From NCBI GenBank assembly GCA_019802505.1, contig JAFMOC010000097.1:1036501-1100500 (forward strand): a stretch of 64,000 nucleotides of DNA, read 5' to 3'. The position numbers and the translations under genes were made by a program. Of the stretch, positions 12,576 through 55,351 are shown piece after piece. Each line of letters opens with the position of its first letter. The stretch's first letter is position 1. The DNA comes from Corydoras sp. C115 (lineage: Eukaryota; Chordata; Actinopteri; Siluriformes; Callichthyidae). The notes under the pieces were generated by a model. It was not told where the DNA came from. It made no database searches and saw only the letters and a program-made list of their open reading frames with translations.

Positions 12576-12921
12576 GGCGACACGTAGTGGTTTAGCACGT
12601 TCCCCTCTCAGCGCTAGGGATTCCCGGTTCGAATCCCCATCTTGGTGGAGTTTCCATGTTCTCCCCGTGTCTGCGTGGGTTTCCTCCGGGTTCTCCGGTT
12701 TCCTCCCACAGTCCAAAAACATGGATCAAGTCAATTGAATTCTCAAAAAAATTACCCCATATAGAGTGTGTCTGTGTGAGTGAATGTGTGCCCAGCGATG
12801 GATTGGCGCCCTGTCCTGGGTGTATCTGCCCAGCGCCCGAAACGCTCTCCCCTGGATGGGCATGGGGAACCCCACCGCAACCCTAATAGAGGATAAAGCA
12901 GGAGATAATGAATGAATGAAT
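12576..12921 (+). mobile_element. SINE copy in AT-rich DNA
   Basis: Head shortened (GGCGACACGTAGTGG), body and tail complete; AAATTAATT lies on both sides. Confidence 0.85.
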
Positions 12922-13657
12922 AAATTAATTGATTTAAAAAAATAATAATAATAAATAAATATAAAAAATAAAAAAAAAAAGAAGGGGGGGAGGGGGAGGT
13001 GAGACGAAAGAAGGGAGGGAACTAGTCAGCAGGCATAGATTGAAGGGTTTCAAAATAAGAAAGAAATGGTTTCCATTTACAGTAAAATTGATCAGAATCA
13101 CCCTTTAGAGTAAATCTGATTTTTTTTCCATCCTCAAAAAATGTATATCAAAATGTTTTTTTAATTTATTCTGTCGTCCTGGAATTTCTCTCCGACCTCT
13201 TGATGCGTGCTGCAGGTTCGGACGCAGCTCCGCCCTCTCGCAGGTTTTACTTCAGAGTGCAACTCTTTTAGTCCAAACTTCAGTACGGAATGAAATGGGT
13301 GCATTGATGTGAACTGCATTAGATTTGAGACGAGCTCGTCCTCTGATGAGAGGGCCCTCAGCGTGCGGCGCTCGAGGGTTTGACTGAATAACCTTCAGCC
13401 CCGCCGTCCGGGTTCCTCTGACGGATCATTAACTTATGGCTTTATTAAAATAAACACACCGCTGCCAAGTGTTGCAAACATTTAGCGCCTGCCAACTGGC
13501 ATTTCTGCAATTAGCCACCGTTTCTCAGTCTTTTCCAATTAGTGGCTCAGTGTTTTGTACCAAACAGGTGGGAACTGTTTAACACGTCCACATGACTGAT
13601 GCAACATCACAGACAGTGATGAAGGACTAACACCCTGCTCATGGGCTGCACTGCTGT

Positions 13658-13723
<66 letters not shown>
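13658..13723 (+). repeat. G30 homopolymer followed by (TG)n
   Basis: Thirty Gs (13658-13687) run directly into a TG array. Confidence 0.9.
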
Positions 13724-13725
<2 letters not shown>

Positions 13726-14059
13726 CAGAGCAAAACTTATCTGAAGCGTGTGTCATGGCTGCGTTTTACATCACAATCCCAAAATGCACCTCTGTGTGAT
13801 TACGTAATCAATGCAGACCTGGTTTGTGTCCGAAATGACATAATGTCCACCACGTAGTACGCAAGAGCCGGAGGAGAGAATGGCAAGTGTGTCCCAGAAT
13901 GCCGTGGGTACATTTTAAACCACTTGGGGAGGGTTTGCAGCACCTATCCCATCATTTAATGATCAGACTGAAGGTGCAGTCCACCACGGTGCACGGTGCA
14001 CCACCACTGTTTAATCAGCTCCCCTTCTCATAGAGATGGACCTCATAGTTCTATGATTA

Positions 14060-14372
14060 GAATTCATTCATTCATTATCTCCCGCTTTATCCTCTATTAG
14101 GGTCGCGGTGGGGTTCCCCATGCCCATCCAGGGGAGAACGTTTCGGGCGCTGGGCAGATACACCCAGGACAGGGCGCCAATCCATCACTGGACACACACT
14201 CACACACACAGACACACTCTATATGGGGCAATTTGGAGAATTCAATTGACTTGATCCATGTTTTTGGACTGTGGGAGGAAACCGGAGAACCCGGAGGAAA
14301 CCCACGCGGACACGGGGAGGACATGGAAACTCCACCCAGATGGGGATTCGAACCACTAAGCCACCGTGCCGC
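14060..14372 (-). mobile_element. SINE copy, reverse, upstream of exon 2
   Basis: Flanked by CTATGATTA (14051-14059, 14373-14381). The head lacks the stretch between the B box and the A box. It lies only 38 bases from the forward copy at 14411, so the two can fold on each other. Confidence 0.88.
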
Positions 14373-14410
14373 CTATGATTATTATAATGATAATAATAAT
14401 AATAATAAGT

Positions 14411-14767
14411 GGGCAGCACGGTGGCTTAGTGGTTAGCACGTTCACCTCTCAGCGCTAGGGATTCCCGGTTCGAATCCCCATCTGGGTGGAGTTTCCATGT
14501 TCTTCCCGTGTCTGCGTGGGTTTCCTCCAGGTTATCCGGTTTCCTCCCACAGTCCAAAAACATGGATCAAGTCAATTGAATTCTCAAAATTGCCCCATAT
14601 AGAGTGTGTCTGTGTGAGTGAGTGTGTGCCCAGCGATGGATTGGCGCCTTGTCCTGGGTGTATCTGCCCAGCGCCTGAGCATTCTCCTGACGTTCTCCCC
14701 TGGATGGGCATGGGGAACCCCACCGCGACCCTAATAGAGGATAAAGCGGGAGATAATGAATGAATGA
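14411..14767 (+). mobile_element. SINE copy, forward, 180 bp upstream of exon 2
   Basis: Full-length, flanked by AATAATAAGT-type duplications. It contains a small internal repeat (GAGCATTCTCCTGACGTTCT). It is the nearest partner for the reverse copy downstream of exon 2. Confidence 0.9.
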
Positions 14768-14945
14768 ATAATAATAAGTTGACAGCCTGTTGTCCATTTG
14801 TACCTACATACTTTGTAAGTCCTGGTTACTTTGGTTTAGGGGACATGATCCTCACACACACTAAATTAATAGAAAGCATCTCTGACCGAATGCAGTCGTC
14901 TTCTTAAAAAAACAGACTCTCATTTTGTTACCTCTGTCTCTACAG

Positions 14946-45935
<30,990 letters not shown>

Positions 45936-47702
45936 GAATGGTAAGATGCGGCAGTTTTGAGGCACACCCACCACCACCACCACCACCACCTTACAACCAC
46001 ATGATTAACATCGCCAATCACTTCATTGGGAGTGAAGAGCCAACCATCATCTTCCACGGCTTCCTCTCTCTCTGTTCTCATTTGGTCCACAGTGTTCCAT
46101 CATTCTCCATCTTGAACTACACTCAGTATCCGTTACCCCAATCACCTGCTGACATCCATAAACCTCTCCTCCTACCTGGAGGTTCCATCCTTAGCATCCT
46201 TCTCTCTCTGTACCGTCCCTCTCCTACATGATAACCCCCCCCCTTCCCATCACTCCCAACGACCATCACCACACCTTCCCGTCCACCACTCTCAGCTCAC
46301 TCTCCATCCTTTTGGTCTCTGAAGCGTGTGATGTGATGCTGATGCTGCTGGTTCCGACTCTTGACGCTGGTCCTAAAATGTCAGTTCTGTTTCTTTCGCA
46401 GAGACACCGTGGACCTCCGGCTCCCTGCAGCCATGTGATCCGATCACATGCACAAAGTCTGTACGTTATCACATCAGTTCAATGGTGGTTCTAATATATT
46501 TCCGCGTCCCGGATGTCCCGGTCTGACCCCCCCCCTGTTGTCCATCACTGGAGGTGATGGGAGGTGCGAGTACCCCTGTCCCCCCCGTGTCTTTAGGCCG
46601 TGCGGTGCTCTTCGCCTGGAAGGCCGAACATTTCATGAGCGAGTCGCAGCGTATCCCGACTCCTGTGAGGCTTCTGGGTTCGGAATGTTGGGATTCGGAT
46701 GAAGCGGGAAATGGAATATCATATCATGGATATCACTACCTTATGTTCCTGTTGAGGAGAGTTGGACCGACCCCTCAGACTGCAGTGCGAGCAGGTTTTT
46801 TCTTTTCGTGTTCTGTGACCGGCAGCATGACCGTGGGAGCTCCTTGGCCGCCCCCCCCCCACCTCGTTCCCGGCGCCGGGACTCTATGCAAAGCTAATGA
46901 TGTGACGAGGTCGAGGGAGGCGGTCAGACCCTTGAGCGCATTTTAGTTGTGAGAATTCTACATCCGTTCACTTGAATACGTCTTTTTATCCACGAGGCGT
47001 GCAGGGAAACGGCCGGCCGCATGCCTCCTCATGCCGGAGACGACGAGGTCCACCGGAGAACATGGTGGATACTGAACCAAGGTTCTGGGCTACTGACCCC
47101 CCCCCAATACCTGCCTCAAAAAGGTGCTGCAAAGGACCCTAAGGACGGATCAGTGTCTTGTCCACGTTCACTGTAGGTAGACTGGACTCGGACGGTAGTG
47201 CCTTCTTGTACGGCGGGACATCCAGCCCCTGCGACCGACTCGATGGCACGTTCTCCACCTCCTGTGTTCCTTTCCTGCTGCAGCACCGGGGATGCGACAC
47301 AAGTCGCCCACGCTGCTGTTTAAGATGCTGCTGCTCCTGCTGCTCGAGAGTCTCATGCCAAACTGCCCGACAGATTATCAAAATAAAAGTCCTGGGTGGA
47401 TTGCCGACCTCACTAAGACTTCTAATAGAGTCACTACAAGACAGGACTTGCCTCCCCTCTGCATAGACCCACTGTGTGAGGTCGTAATCGGTGTGGAGTC
47501 CCTCACAGTGCGTACGTTGATGTTTAGCGTTACTGTATTACCTGCCGACGGACTACGTGTGCTTTTCGGTGTTTACGTTTGGAGCCCCCAGGTTCTCCCC
47601 TCTGACTCTGTCGTATTTGTACTATAGCACTAGAGGAATATCCGCCCGCATAAGACGAGGGCGCGGTGGTCCTGCCTGCCCGCTGTCCCGCGGGCTCCGG
47701 TC

Positions 47703-47710
47703 TGTATATA
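47703..47710 (+). promoter_or_regulatory. Pumilio-type element in the znf609 3' UTR
   Basis: TGTATATA matches the Pumilio consensus UGUANAUA. It lies in a complex, non-repetitive stretch of the 3' UTR, next to a second TGTA. Confidence 0.4.
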
Positions 47711-49459
47711 CTGTACAGAGGAATTATTTTAATGAGCTCATCGAATGCTATTGGAATTTCTTACTTTTTTGTGTTATACTTTCGTTTTTTTTTTTTTTTC
47801 TTTTTTTTTTCTTTCTTTCTTCCCCTTTTTTCTACGATTGTTGATATGAATATGTAGCTGGTGTTACGGCTTTATAATTGAAGTGTTGTGAGATATATAA
47901 ATATAAATATATATAATATTATATACGCCTTCGCTTGTTGCTTTCGAACTCTGATTAAAAAGTCACCTTCGGTCCGGCCGCCCCTTCTGTTCGCTCGTCC
48001 GACGCCGCGCTTTCCGTTGAAGTTCAGATCTTTATCGGCGTCCTGTGGAATTACAGAGGAGGTGCGTTGGGGTCCGTTTCCACGCTGACGCCTTTCAGGT
48101 TGGGTCCGTTTGGTCGTTTGATGGTTTGACCTTTAGACTCGTTCTTTTCCCTATTTTCATTTCTTTCCCGGTCCTTTCTCATCCAGTCGGCCCTCGCGTC
48201 ATCAGGGTTGAGCCCTCACGTCTCACACACACACACTGCCGACCCCTTCTCATACGCTGACCTGGCTGCAGGAATCTACAGAGTCACGTTCCCAGCTGAA
48301 GAGGTTGCTGTGAGGAGGCTCAGCTCTGACCTCCCTGTTTTTCAGCCCAGTTGTGAGGACACAGTTCTATGGTGGTGGTGGTGCGCTACACGTTTAGTCG
48401 GCTGTCCTACAACCACCGCTGGATCATAGGTTTAACAAACGCCTCTTTGACATACCGTCACCGAGTACGTCATCAGATATGTTTCCAGCTCACCTGCCCC
48501 AAAGTTTAGCACCTGCTTTAATAAGAGCTGTCCATTGTCATGACGTCACAGAATGGTTCATCTCATGTTGCTTGAAACTCTTAAGGCACTTCATGCATTA
48601 AGCCCGTCTGGCACCGGCAGTTACGACACAGTCACCGAGATATGAATTAAATTGTTACCCCCAGCTGACGTGTTCACGACCCACAAGCACAATCGATGGG
48701 CAGCGGGGCAGACGTTCTAAAGGACGTTCTCAGTGAGTGTAGGCAGTATCGTTACATGCAGTATGTTTAACACCTGAATTCAGCAGAATCGTCAACACTG
48801 AGAAAATACTGACGCTGCTCCACAACCTCCAGTGCTTCGTACGTAGTTTGTCTCTTTCTGTACGGGTGTTTTTAACCGGCTCGTGGTACACGACGTTCTC
48901 CTGCTTCAGTACACGAACTGGAACTCTGAGTCTGAAGGTAAAGCAAACCAGCGGATGGATAATTTTAATTTTGGGGAGGAGATGAGGAGAGGTCGAGGTA
49001 TTACACGTGGGGTGGAGATTTTCATTTTTCAATAGAACCAGCCATGATGCGGTTCATAAAACTGATGGGGGGGGGGGTATAGATTTATTTCATTGCTTTT
49101 AAATCCTGCATGATGATCAGTGTTCTGTCTCCATTGATGTTTCACAAACGGTGCTACGATGCCTGATCCTGTGGACTACTTGCATGAGGATGGGATTTTT
49201 TTTTTTTTTTTTGTCAAGTACGTGATGCCCCCTCACCCCCACCCAATGTACCTCCCACCCCCCAGTTTCAGATCTGTGGCTCTTCATTGGTACTTGAAAG
49301 AAAGATGTTTACAGCTTTTCTCCGTCTCCAGCTGGATCTGCTTCTTTCGTCTCTCTTTTCGTTTCGGAGCTCTGCGTTGTTCTCGTTTTCGGCCGACTCT
49401 GTAATTGCCCCCATTTTTTCCTGAGGTTTGTTCGATGTAAAGTGTAAATTGCGACATGT

Positions 49460-49461
<2 letters not shown>

Positions 49462-49500
<39 letters not shown>
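49462..49500 (+). repeat. T39 homopolymer in the znf609 3' UTR
   Basis: Thirty-nine uninterrupted Ts lie 40 bases before the AATAAA. In the transcript this is a U run that could pair with the poly(A) tail. Confidence 0.9.
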
Positions 49501-49504
<4 letters not shown>

Positions 49505-49539
49505 GATATTTTAACTTGCCTTTGTACATTTAGGCAGAA

Positions 49540-49545
49540 AATAAA
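49540..49545 (+). terminator. poly(A) signal AATAAA of znf609
   Basis: Canonical hexamer followed by T/G-rich sequence. It is the last good signal on this strand before the repeats of the intergenic region. A weaker ATTAAA near 47953 could serve a shorter form. Confidence 0.6.
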
Positions 49546-49894
49546 TCTTTTTATGAGACAATCACCTCTGAAGCATCGCCTCATCTGTCCTGCTTTCAAA
49601 ACGAATATAATTTGTTTTTTTTATAAGTTAAAGTAAATAATCTGTAAATAATGCAAAAAAAATTTAGGAATCTGTATGTTTTTGGAGTTAAACTGTTTAG
49701 TTGTAGTTAATGTGTTGTTACATATAAACCACTCACTACTTTTATTAGTCACCTTCTTGGATTTCTGTGGGGTTCTGCGTCCATGGTCCAAATCTGCTGC
49801 ATTTACCAACCTGTCCATCAAAAACATTCAGCATCAGCATCCTATGATCACTGATGAAGGACAAAAGGATGACTAACACACTTAGGGGTCTTCA

Positions 49895-50095
49895 CCATGC
49901 CATCCATGGTAGAAAGGTCACTGGGCACACACCACATAGGGGCAATTAAGAGCAACTATTTCACACATTTATGGACTGTGGGAGGAAACCCATGTGGACA
50001 TGGTGAGAACATAGAAAAACACTCAGATTCAAACCTGAATCCTCATCTGTGAGAGGAGAATGTGCTAACCACTAAGCCACCATGCCACCATATAG
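49895..50095 (-). mobile_element. SINE copy, older subfamily, 3'-truncated
   Basis: CACTGGGCACACACCACATA to CTAAGCCACCATGCCACC, strongly diverged. Confidence 0.7.
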
Positions 50096-50125
50096 AAGTG
50101 TGAACTTTTATATATAAGAGATTGT

Positions 50126-50475
50126 CATTCATTCATTCATTATCTCCCGCTTTATCCTATATGAGGGTCGCGGTGGGGTTCCCCTTGTCCATCCAGGGGA
50201 GAACGTTTCGGGCGCTGGGCAGATACACCCAGGACAGGGCGCCAATCCATCACTGGGCACACACTTACTCACACAGACACACTCTATATGGGGCAATTTG
50301 GAGAACTCAATTGACTTGATCCATGTTTTTGGACTGTGGGAGGAAACCGGAGAACCCGGAGGAAACCCACGCGGACACGGGGATAACATGGAAACTCCAC
50401 CCAGATGGGGATTCGAACCGGGAATCCTTAGTGCTGAGAGGAGAATGTGCTAAACCACTAAGCCACCGTGCCGCC
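50126..50475 (-). mobile_element. SINE copy
   Basis: Perfect 13-bp duplication TATAAGAGATTGT (50113-50125, 50476-50488). Confidence 0.93.
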
Positions 50476-50501
50476 TATAAGAGATTGTATTTTGCAAATT
50501 T

Positions 50502-50520
50502 ACGATGTGCTGTTAGTGTA

Positions 50521-50595
<75 letters not shown>

Positions 50596-50612
50596 AACTA
50601 ACAGCACATCGT
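50502..50612. repeat. palindrome with (AT)n centre
   Basis: Perfect 16-bp arms ACGATGTGCTGTTAGT (50502-50517) and its inverse (50597-50612), extended by GT/AC and AT sequence toward the centre. Confidence 0.9.
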
Positions 50613-50621
50613 GAATGCAAT

Positions 50622-50726
<105 letters not shown>

Positions 50727-51302
50727 TGTATGTTGCATTTTTGTAAAATGATCATGTGTCCAATTTTGTTATGTCTGCTGTGTCTCTTCATCTGTACTAG
50801 AGGTTTCTCTGAGTGTCAGGTGACCAGCATGAGAATAAAAGCCTCGAGCCAATTGGGCTGTGACGCAGCGAGCCGTTACCAGGGAGACGCCGCACGAGGC
50901 TGAAGGGATGGCAAGCAGCCGTGTGAGTGTAGTGAGCGTAACCCTTCGAGGGTGGAATTCCACTGGCCTTTTCTTTGTACCCTCCCCCCCCTTTATAGTG
51001 ATCACAGTCTTCATTCAGTGCTTACAGCTAAATGTGTGACTGAATGTCTTCAGGACAAAATTATTTTGTGATGTATTCTACAGTGTCACAGAGATTTCCA
51101 CATTTTGTCATCAGAACATTACCGTGAACTCTGCCCTGTGTTAATACTGGACTATTTATATCTGAAAGGCTGTTTTTTATGATCAGATGTATTAAATGTG
51201 TCGTTAAAGGCAATAAGTAGCAAGTAGAAAGTGCAGTATTTTCGTCTGATAAAAAGTTAACTGTAAGTGTAAAGTAGATTAAACGTCACATATACAAACA
51301 TA

Positions 51303-51745
51303 TAGAGTGTGTCTGTGTGAGTGAGTGTGTGCCCAGCGATGGATTGGCGCCCTGTCCTGGGTGTATCTGCCCGGCGCCCGAGACGTTCTCCGCTGGATGG
51401 GTACTCAGGTGAAGTACAGGGATCTTAAAGCTGTATTTAAGTATAAAGTTGATAAATGTAAGTCATTAGCCATTGGATGGCTTAGTGGTTTATCAAGTTC
51501 TCCTCTCAGCACTAGGGATTCCCGGTTCGAATCCCCATCCTGGTGGGGTTTCCATGTTCTCCCCGTGTCCGTGTGGGTTTCCTCCGGGTTCTCCAATAGA
51601 GTGTGTTTGTGCCCAGCGATGGATCTGCGCCCTGTCCTGGGTGTATCTGCCCAGCGCCCGAAACGTTCTCCCCTGGATGGGCATGGGGAACCCCCCCCCA
51701 CCCTGCGACCCTAATAGAGGGTAAAGCGGAAGATAATGGATGGAT
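51303..51745 (+). mobile_element. SINE composite: 3' piece, 77-bp spacer, second SINE
   Basis: A SINE fragment (51303-51400) breaks off at GCTGGATGGGT. A spacer (about 51401-51475; ACTCAGGTGAAGTACAGGGA to GCCATTGGAT) follows, then another copy with a middle deletion (51476-51745). The spacer recurs inverted at 53012-53090 and 53352-53430. Confidence 0.8.
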
Positions 51746-51751
51746 CTATGT

Positions 51752-52013
51752 GAGGCGGCATGGTGGATCAGTGGTTTAACATGTTCTCCTCTCAGCGTTA
51801 GGGATTCAGGTTCGAATCCCAATCTGGGTGGAGTTTCTATGTTCTCCCCGGGTTCTCCGGTATCCTCCCACAGTCTAAAAACATGGCTCAAGGTCAACTG
51901 AGTTCTCCAAATTGCCTCATATAGAGTGTGTTTGTGCCCAGCGATGGATCGGCGCCCTGTCCTGGGTGTATCTGCCCAGCGCCCGAAACGTTCTCCCCTG
52001 GATGGGCATGAGG
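51752..52013 (+). mobile_element. SINE copy, internally shortened
   Basis: Starts GAGGCGGCATGGTGGATCAG; the middle of the body is deleted; ends GGGCATGAGGAACTACCACC just before the CpG island. Confidence 0.82.
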
Positions 52014-52084
52014 AACTACCACCCCATCACTCCACCACCCCACCACCACCATCATCATCATTATCGTTGTTCGGTACAAACCGA

Positions 52085-52440
52085 GGCTGAATCGACTCCT
52101 GAGATTGTGTCAGCGCTGAACGACGCGCCCCCCCTTTTATATGAACGGCGCCAGGCCACACCCCCAGATCACGCCCCCGGCCACGCCCCCAACCCGCCTG
52201 AGGAAGCACCGCGGACGGACGGAGGCAGCGCAACAAGTCGGAACAACCGGCAGCCAGCGGCGCCTCGGAGGTTCCTCCGTCTGCGGTGAGAACGACTTTA
52301 AAAGCCGCTGGAAGCGCGGCTGCCGGCTTCCCCTCGCAGACGGCGGAGTGAGGACGTCAGCGGCGGCGGTGCAGTGATGGAGCTGTGCGCGGTGGAAGGT
52401 AACCGGGGGTTCTGTGGGTTCTAACGCCGCTGTCTGAACG
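52085..52440. promoter_or_regulatory. CpG island / promoter region of the GRAMD2A-like gene
   Basis: After the SINE composites the sequence turns sharply GC- and CpG-rich (GCGCC, CGGCGGCGG), including a TGACGTCA-like GGACGTCAGC near 52352. It ends in two possible donors, GTGAGA at 52286 and GTAACC at 52399. This is the only CpG-rich block upstream of the GRAM exons on the + strand. Confidence 0.6.
52290..52398 (+). other. gramd2a: GRAMD2A-like gene, candidate exon 1 (5' UTR with short upstream ORF)
   Basis: The GAAG/GTAACC boundary at 52398/52399 is a plausible donor. An ATG at 52377 starts a short frame (MELCAVE). If spliced to 59740 it reads GQ and stops at a TGA that overlaps the ATG of the main frame by one base, so I treat it as an upstream ORF and not the protein start. 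The 5' limit of the exon is unknown, and an unseen exon between could change this. Confidence 0.45.
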
Positions 52441-52814
52441 AACACGTCCTCCGTTCCATTTAAAATCCATCAAACAGCTTCAGCGGCGGGTTCTGCTGCA
52501 GTTCGGGTTCAGTTCTGCTTCAGTTCGGGTTCCTCACTGAGTTCTGAAGCGAGCGGAACCTCGGTGCTGCTTCTTGTTTACGTGGCAGAGCAAGAACACA
52601 GGGATAAAACTCAGATGGAACGCCGCCTTCGGCTTTGAAATGTCTCGCTGTCCGGTTCTCGTCATGTTTCTGTCGTTTATTGTTTCGTATCGTGAGCAAA
52701 ACTTTAAGATTAAATTAAATTTGAGATTTAATGCGACCTTATTCAAACGGACTCATGGTTCCAGACCCTCGTTCGTGTCCGGATGGCTGTTATGGCCCTA
52801 TTCGTACAAAATAC

Positions 52815-53590
52815 CCATCCATCCATTATCTCCAGCTTTATCCTCTATTAGGGTCGCGAGGGGGGGCAATTTGGAGAATTGAATTGCCCTTGATCCATGT
52901 TTTTGGGACTGTGGGAGGAAACCCACGCGGACACGGGGAGAACATGGAAACTCCACCCAGATTGGCAGTTGAACCTGCGCTGAGAGGAGAACATGCTAAA
53001 CACTAAGCCATCCAATGGCTTACATTTATCAACTTTATACTTAAGTACAGCTTTAAGATCCCTGTACTTCACCTGAGTATCTCCATGCCCATCCAGCGGA
53101 GAACGCTTTGGGCACTGGGCAGATAGACCCAGGACAGGGCGCCGATCCATCGCTGGGCACACACTCACTCACTCACACAGACACACTCTATATGGGGCAA
53201 TTTTGGAGAACTCAATTGACTTGATCCATGTTTTAGGACTGTGGGAGGAAACCGGAGAACCCGGAGGAAACCCACGCGGACACGGGGAGAACATGGAAAC
53301 TCCACCCAGATTGGCATTTGAACCTGCGCTGAGAGGAGAACATGCTAAACACCAAGCCATCCAATGGCTTACATTTATCAACTTTATACTTAAATACAGC
53401 TTTAAGATCCCTGTACTTCACCTGAGTATCCCCATGCCCATCCAGGGGAGAACGTCTCGGGCGCTGGGCAGATACACCCAGGACAGGGCGCCGATCCATC
53501 GCTGGGCACACACTCACTCAAACAGACACACTCTATATGGGGCAATTTTGGAGAATTCAATTGACTTGATCCATGTTTTGATCCATCCAT
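52815..53590 (-). mobile_element. tandem reverse SINE composite (three partial copies)
   Basis: Partial reverse copies at 52815-53010, 53088-53350 and 53428-53582 are joined by two copies of the same spacer (53012-53090 and 53352-53430). The repeat step is about 340 bp, so part of it is a tandem duplication of SINE plus spacer. Confidence 0.8.
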
Positions 53591-53961
53591 TACCCCAATG
53601 ACATCAACTACAGCATGAAACTGGAGGGAGTAGAGTATGTGAGCTTAAATACACTCTCCACTTCTACACCACCAAGTTCACCAGCGCAGGATGCCCGGAC
53701 ATCAGCCCCGCCTAATCCGGACTGAGGCTGTCCGCCACGGCGCATGACGTGGAGCAGCTCCGTGCGTCAAGATTATAATGATCCATCACCTAGCACCTGA
53801 TGCGCTTCGATCTGGGCCTTAATACACTCGGCGGGGTAGTTTCAGGTGCCTATGCACCTGCTCCAGCTCCGTTTCCATACTTACAGAGACGACCCAACCG
53901 TGGGACAGATGCTTCGCAGCTCCGGGTGCGCAGTGCAAGCTGTCTTTAAACTTCCTTAATG

Positions 53962-54847
53962 TACCGTATTTTACAGACCATGAGGTGCACCATATTATAA
54001 GGCGCAGTCTGAATTACGGGGTCTATTTTTGTATGTGACCCTCGTATAAGGCGCACCGTACTATAAGGCGCAGTCTGAATTACGGACTCTATTTCTGTAC
54101 GGTACTTATTCTGTACGGCAGCGTATTATAAGGCACTCGCTAAAACATACGATCTACAAGAAAAGTAAAGGATGCAAAACGCTGATTTATAATTGAAGTT
54201 TATTCTACTACTTGATAAAACACACATTATTTTTAATCACTCTTCTCCCACAAATCCATCAAAGTCCTCGTCTTCTGTGTCTGAATTAAAAAGCTGGTTC
54301 TCTATCGAGCACTCCGGTGTTCCCCCTCATCGATGTCCGAGTCCGTCTCGTCTCCGGGCGGCCGTTCGGCGACGACGCCGGCTTTCGTGAAAGCTCGGAC
54401 GACGGTCACGGCAGAAACCTCAGCCCAGGCGTCCACAACCCATTCACAGACGGTGGCGTAACTCGCCCCGCCGCCGCCTCCCGAGTTTTAGTAAATGTGT
54501 GTTCTCCGTCTATCATCCATCGCTCCCACGCCGCCCGCGACTTTACTTTAAACGCCCCGTTTACCCCAATGTCCATCGGTCGGAGTTCTTTATTTAATCC
54601 TCCCGGAATGACGGCGAGCTCCCAATTCATTTTCTTCACTCGGCTTTTCTGTGAGATGAGCGCGCATGGAGCCACAGATCAGCAGGGACGGCGATGTGGG
54701 GGAAAAACCACCCGGTCGCACAACAATACTTTTATTGATTTTGGAACTCAGTACACATATAAGGCGCACCGGATTATAAGGCGCACGTCCGATTTCTGGG
54801 AAAATTTTAGGCTTTTAGTTGCGCCTTATAGTCCGGAAAATACGGTA
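53962..54847 (-). pseudogene. pogo/Tigger-like transposon with broken transposase
   Basis: The ends are TACCGTATTTTACAGACCAT and the inverse CCGGAAAATACGGTA, with TA targets. The reverse strand holds the C-terminal part of a pogo-like DDE transposase: VIPGGL, RPMDIGVNGAFKV, WERWMIDGEHTFTKT. The reading frame then breaks near 54480, and the acidic tail (FNSDTEDEDFDGFVGEE, to about 54240) continues in another frame. The N-terminal DNA-binding part and most of the catalytic domain are missing. It lies in intron 1 of the GRAMD2A-like gene. Confidence 0.85.
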
Positions 54848-55351
54848 ATATAAAACATAGAACCCGTATCTGAGAGTTTAATTGAGATAGAGTGACTTAT
54901 TTTATATTTATTTAGTTGAAACGTCAGCTGTGTTTAATCCGAATTCAGATACAGTGATCTAAAGCTTTTTATAAACCCCAGCCCAAAGCACACACTCATT
55001 AAATAACATCCCGCGTATTTAAGGAAATTCCTGGTGTTCTGCGTGTTGTGCACTGCAGTCATTCGGGTTTTACAGCCTGGTAAACATGATTTGGTTCTTT
55101 CCCTGCTGTGTTCCTGTCTGACTGAGGCTTGTTTCTGAAGCCGCTGTCACCGTGAACCACCTCATTCATTCACATTCGAACAAACAGTCCACTGAGAGCT
55201 CCGCGTTCTCACTGCCTTTAAACTCACTAACTCACTGTGTTCCTTCACTTTTTTTTCCGTTTCGCTTTGAATCCTTCAACCACAGAACCCTGTTTCTGGT
55301 TACAGCCGGCTAAACCTTAAGGCTGATTGGCTACAGTAGCAGATGTTTTAA

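Larger units (their letters stand above)
354..14945 (+). other. znf609: znf609 intron 1 (14.6 kb)
   Basis: The intron runs from the GTGAGT donor after exon 1 to the acceptor with a CTCTGTCTCTACAG tract. Repeats found in it are listed separately. Between them are stretches without recognisable genes: about 3250-3770, 4250-4700, 5080-5690, 6280-6660, 6960-8510, 8960-9830, 10690-11500, 11540-11880, 12930-13640 and 13730-14050. Several (about 7080-7300, 10860-11340, 13180-13560) are repeat-free and non-simple, so they could be conserved regulatory elements, but sequence alone does not show this. The open frames are short and none matches a protein I know. Confidence 0.7.
45936..49565 (+). other. 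znf609: znf609 3' UTR (about 3.6 kb)
   Basis: This stretch has no supported gene. It contains a CCA run (about 45966-45992), a Pumilio-type site TGTATATA (47703-47710), T-rich tracts around 47785-47830, an AU-rich patch (47890-47930), a possible early poly(A) signal ATTAAA near 47953, a G run at about 49069-49077 and a 39-T run (49462-49500). The end is set by AATAAA at 49540. Length and ends are inferred; alternative splicing from 45932 would change the first part. Confidence 0.65.

Noticed and set aside
14411..14480. tRNA gene (A and B box present)
   Set aside because: This is the tRNA-like head of a SINE, repeated many times, without an acceptor stem fold.
52377..52398. Start codon of the GRAMD2A-like protein in exon 1
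   Set aside because: Phase 1 joining to 59740 meets TGA after two codons; the ATG at 59747 gives the open frame.
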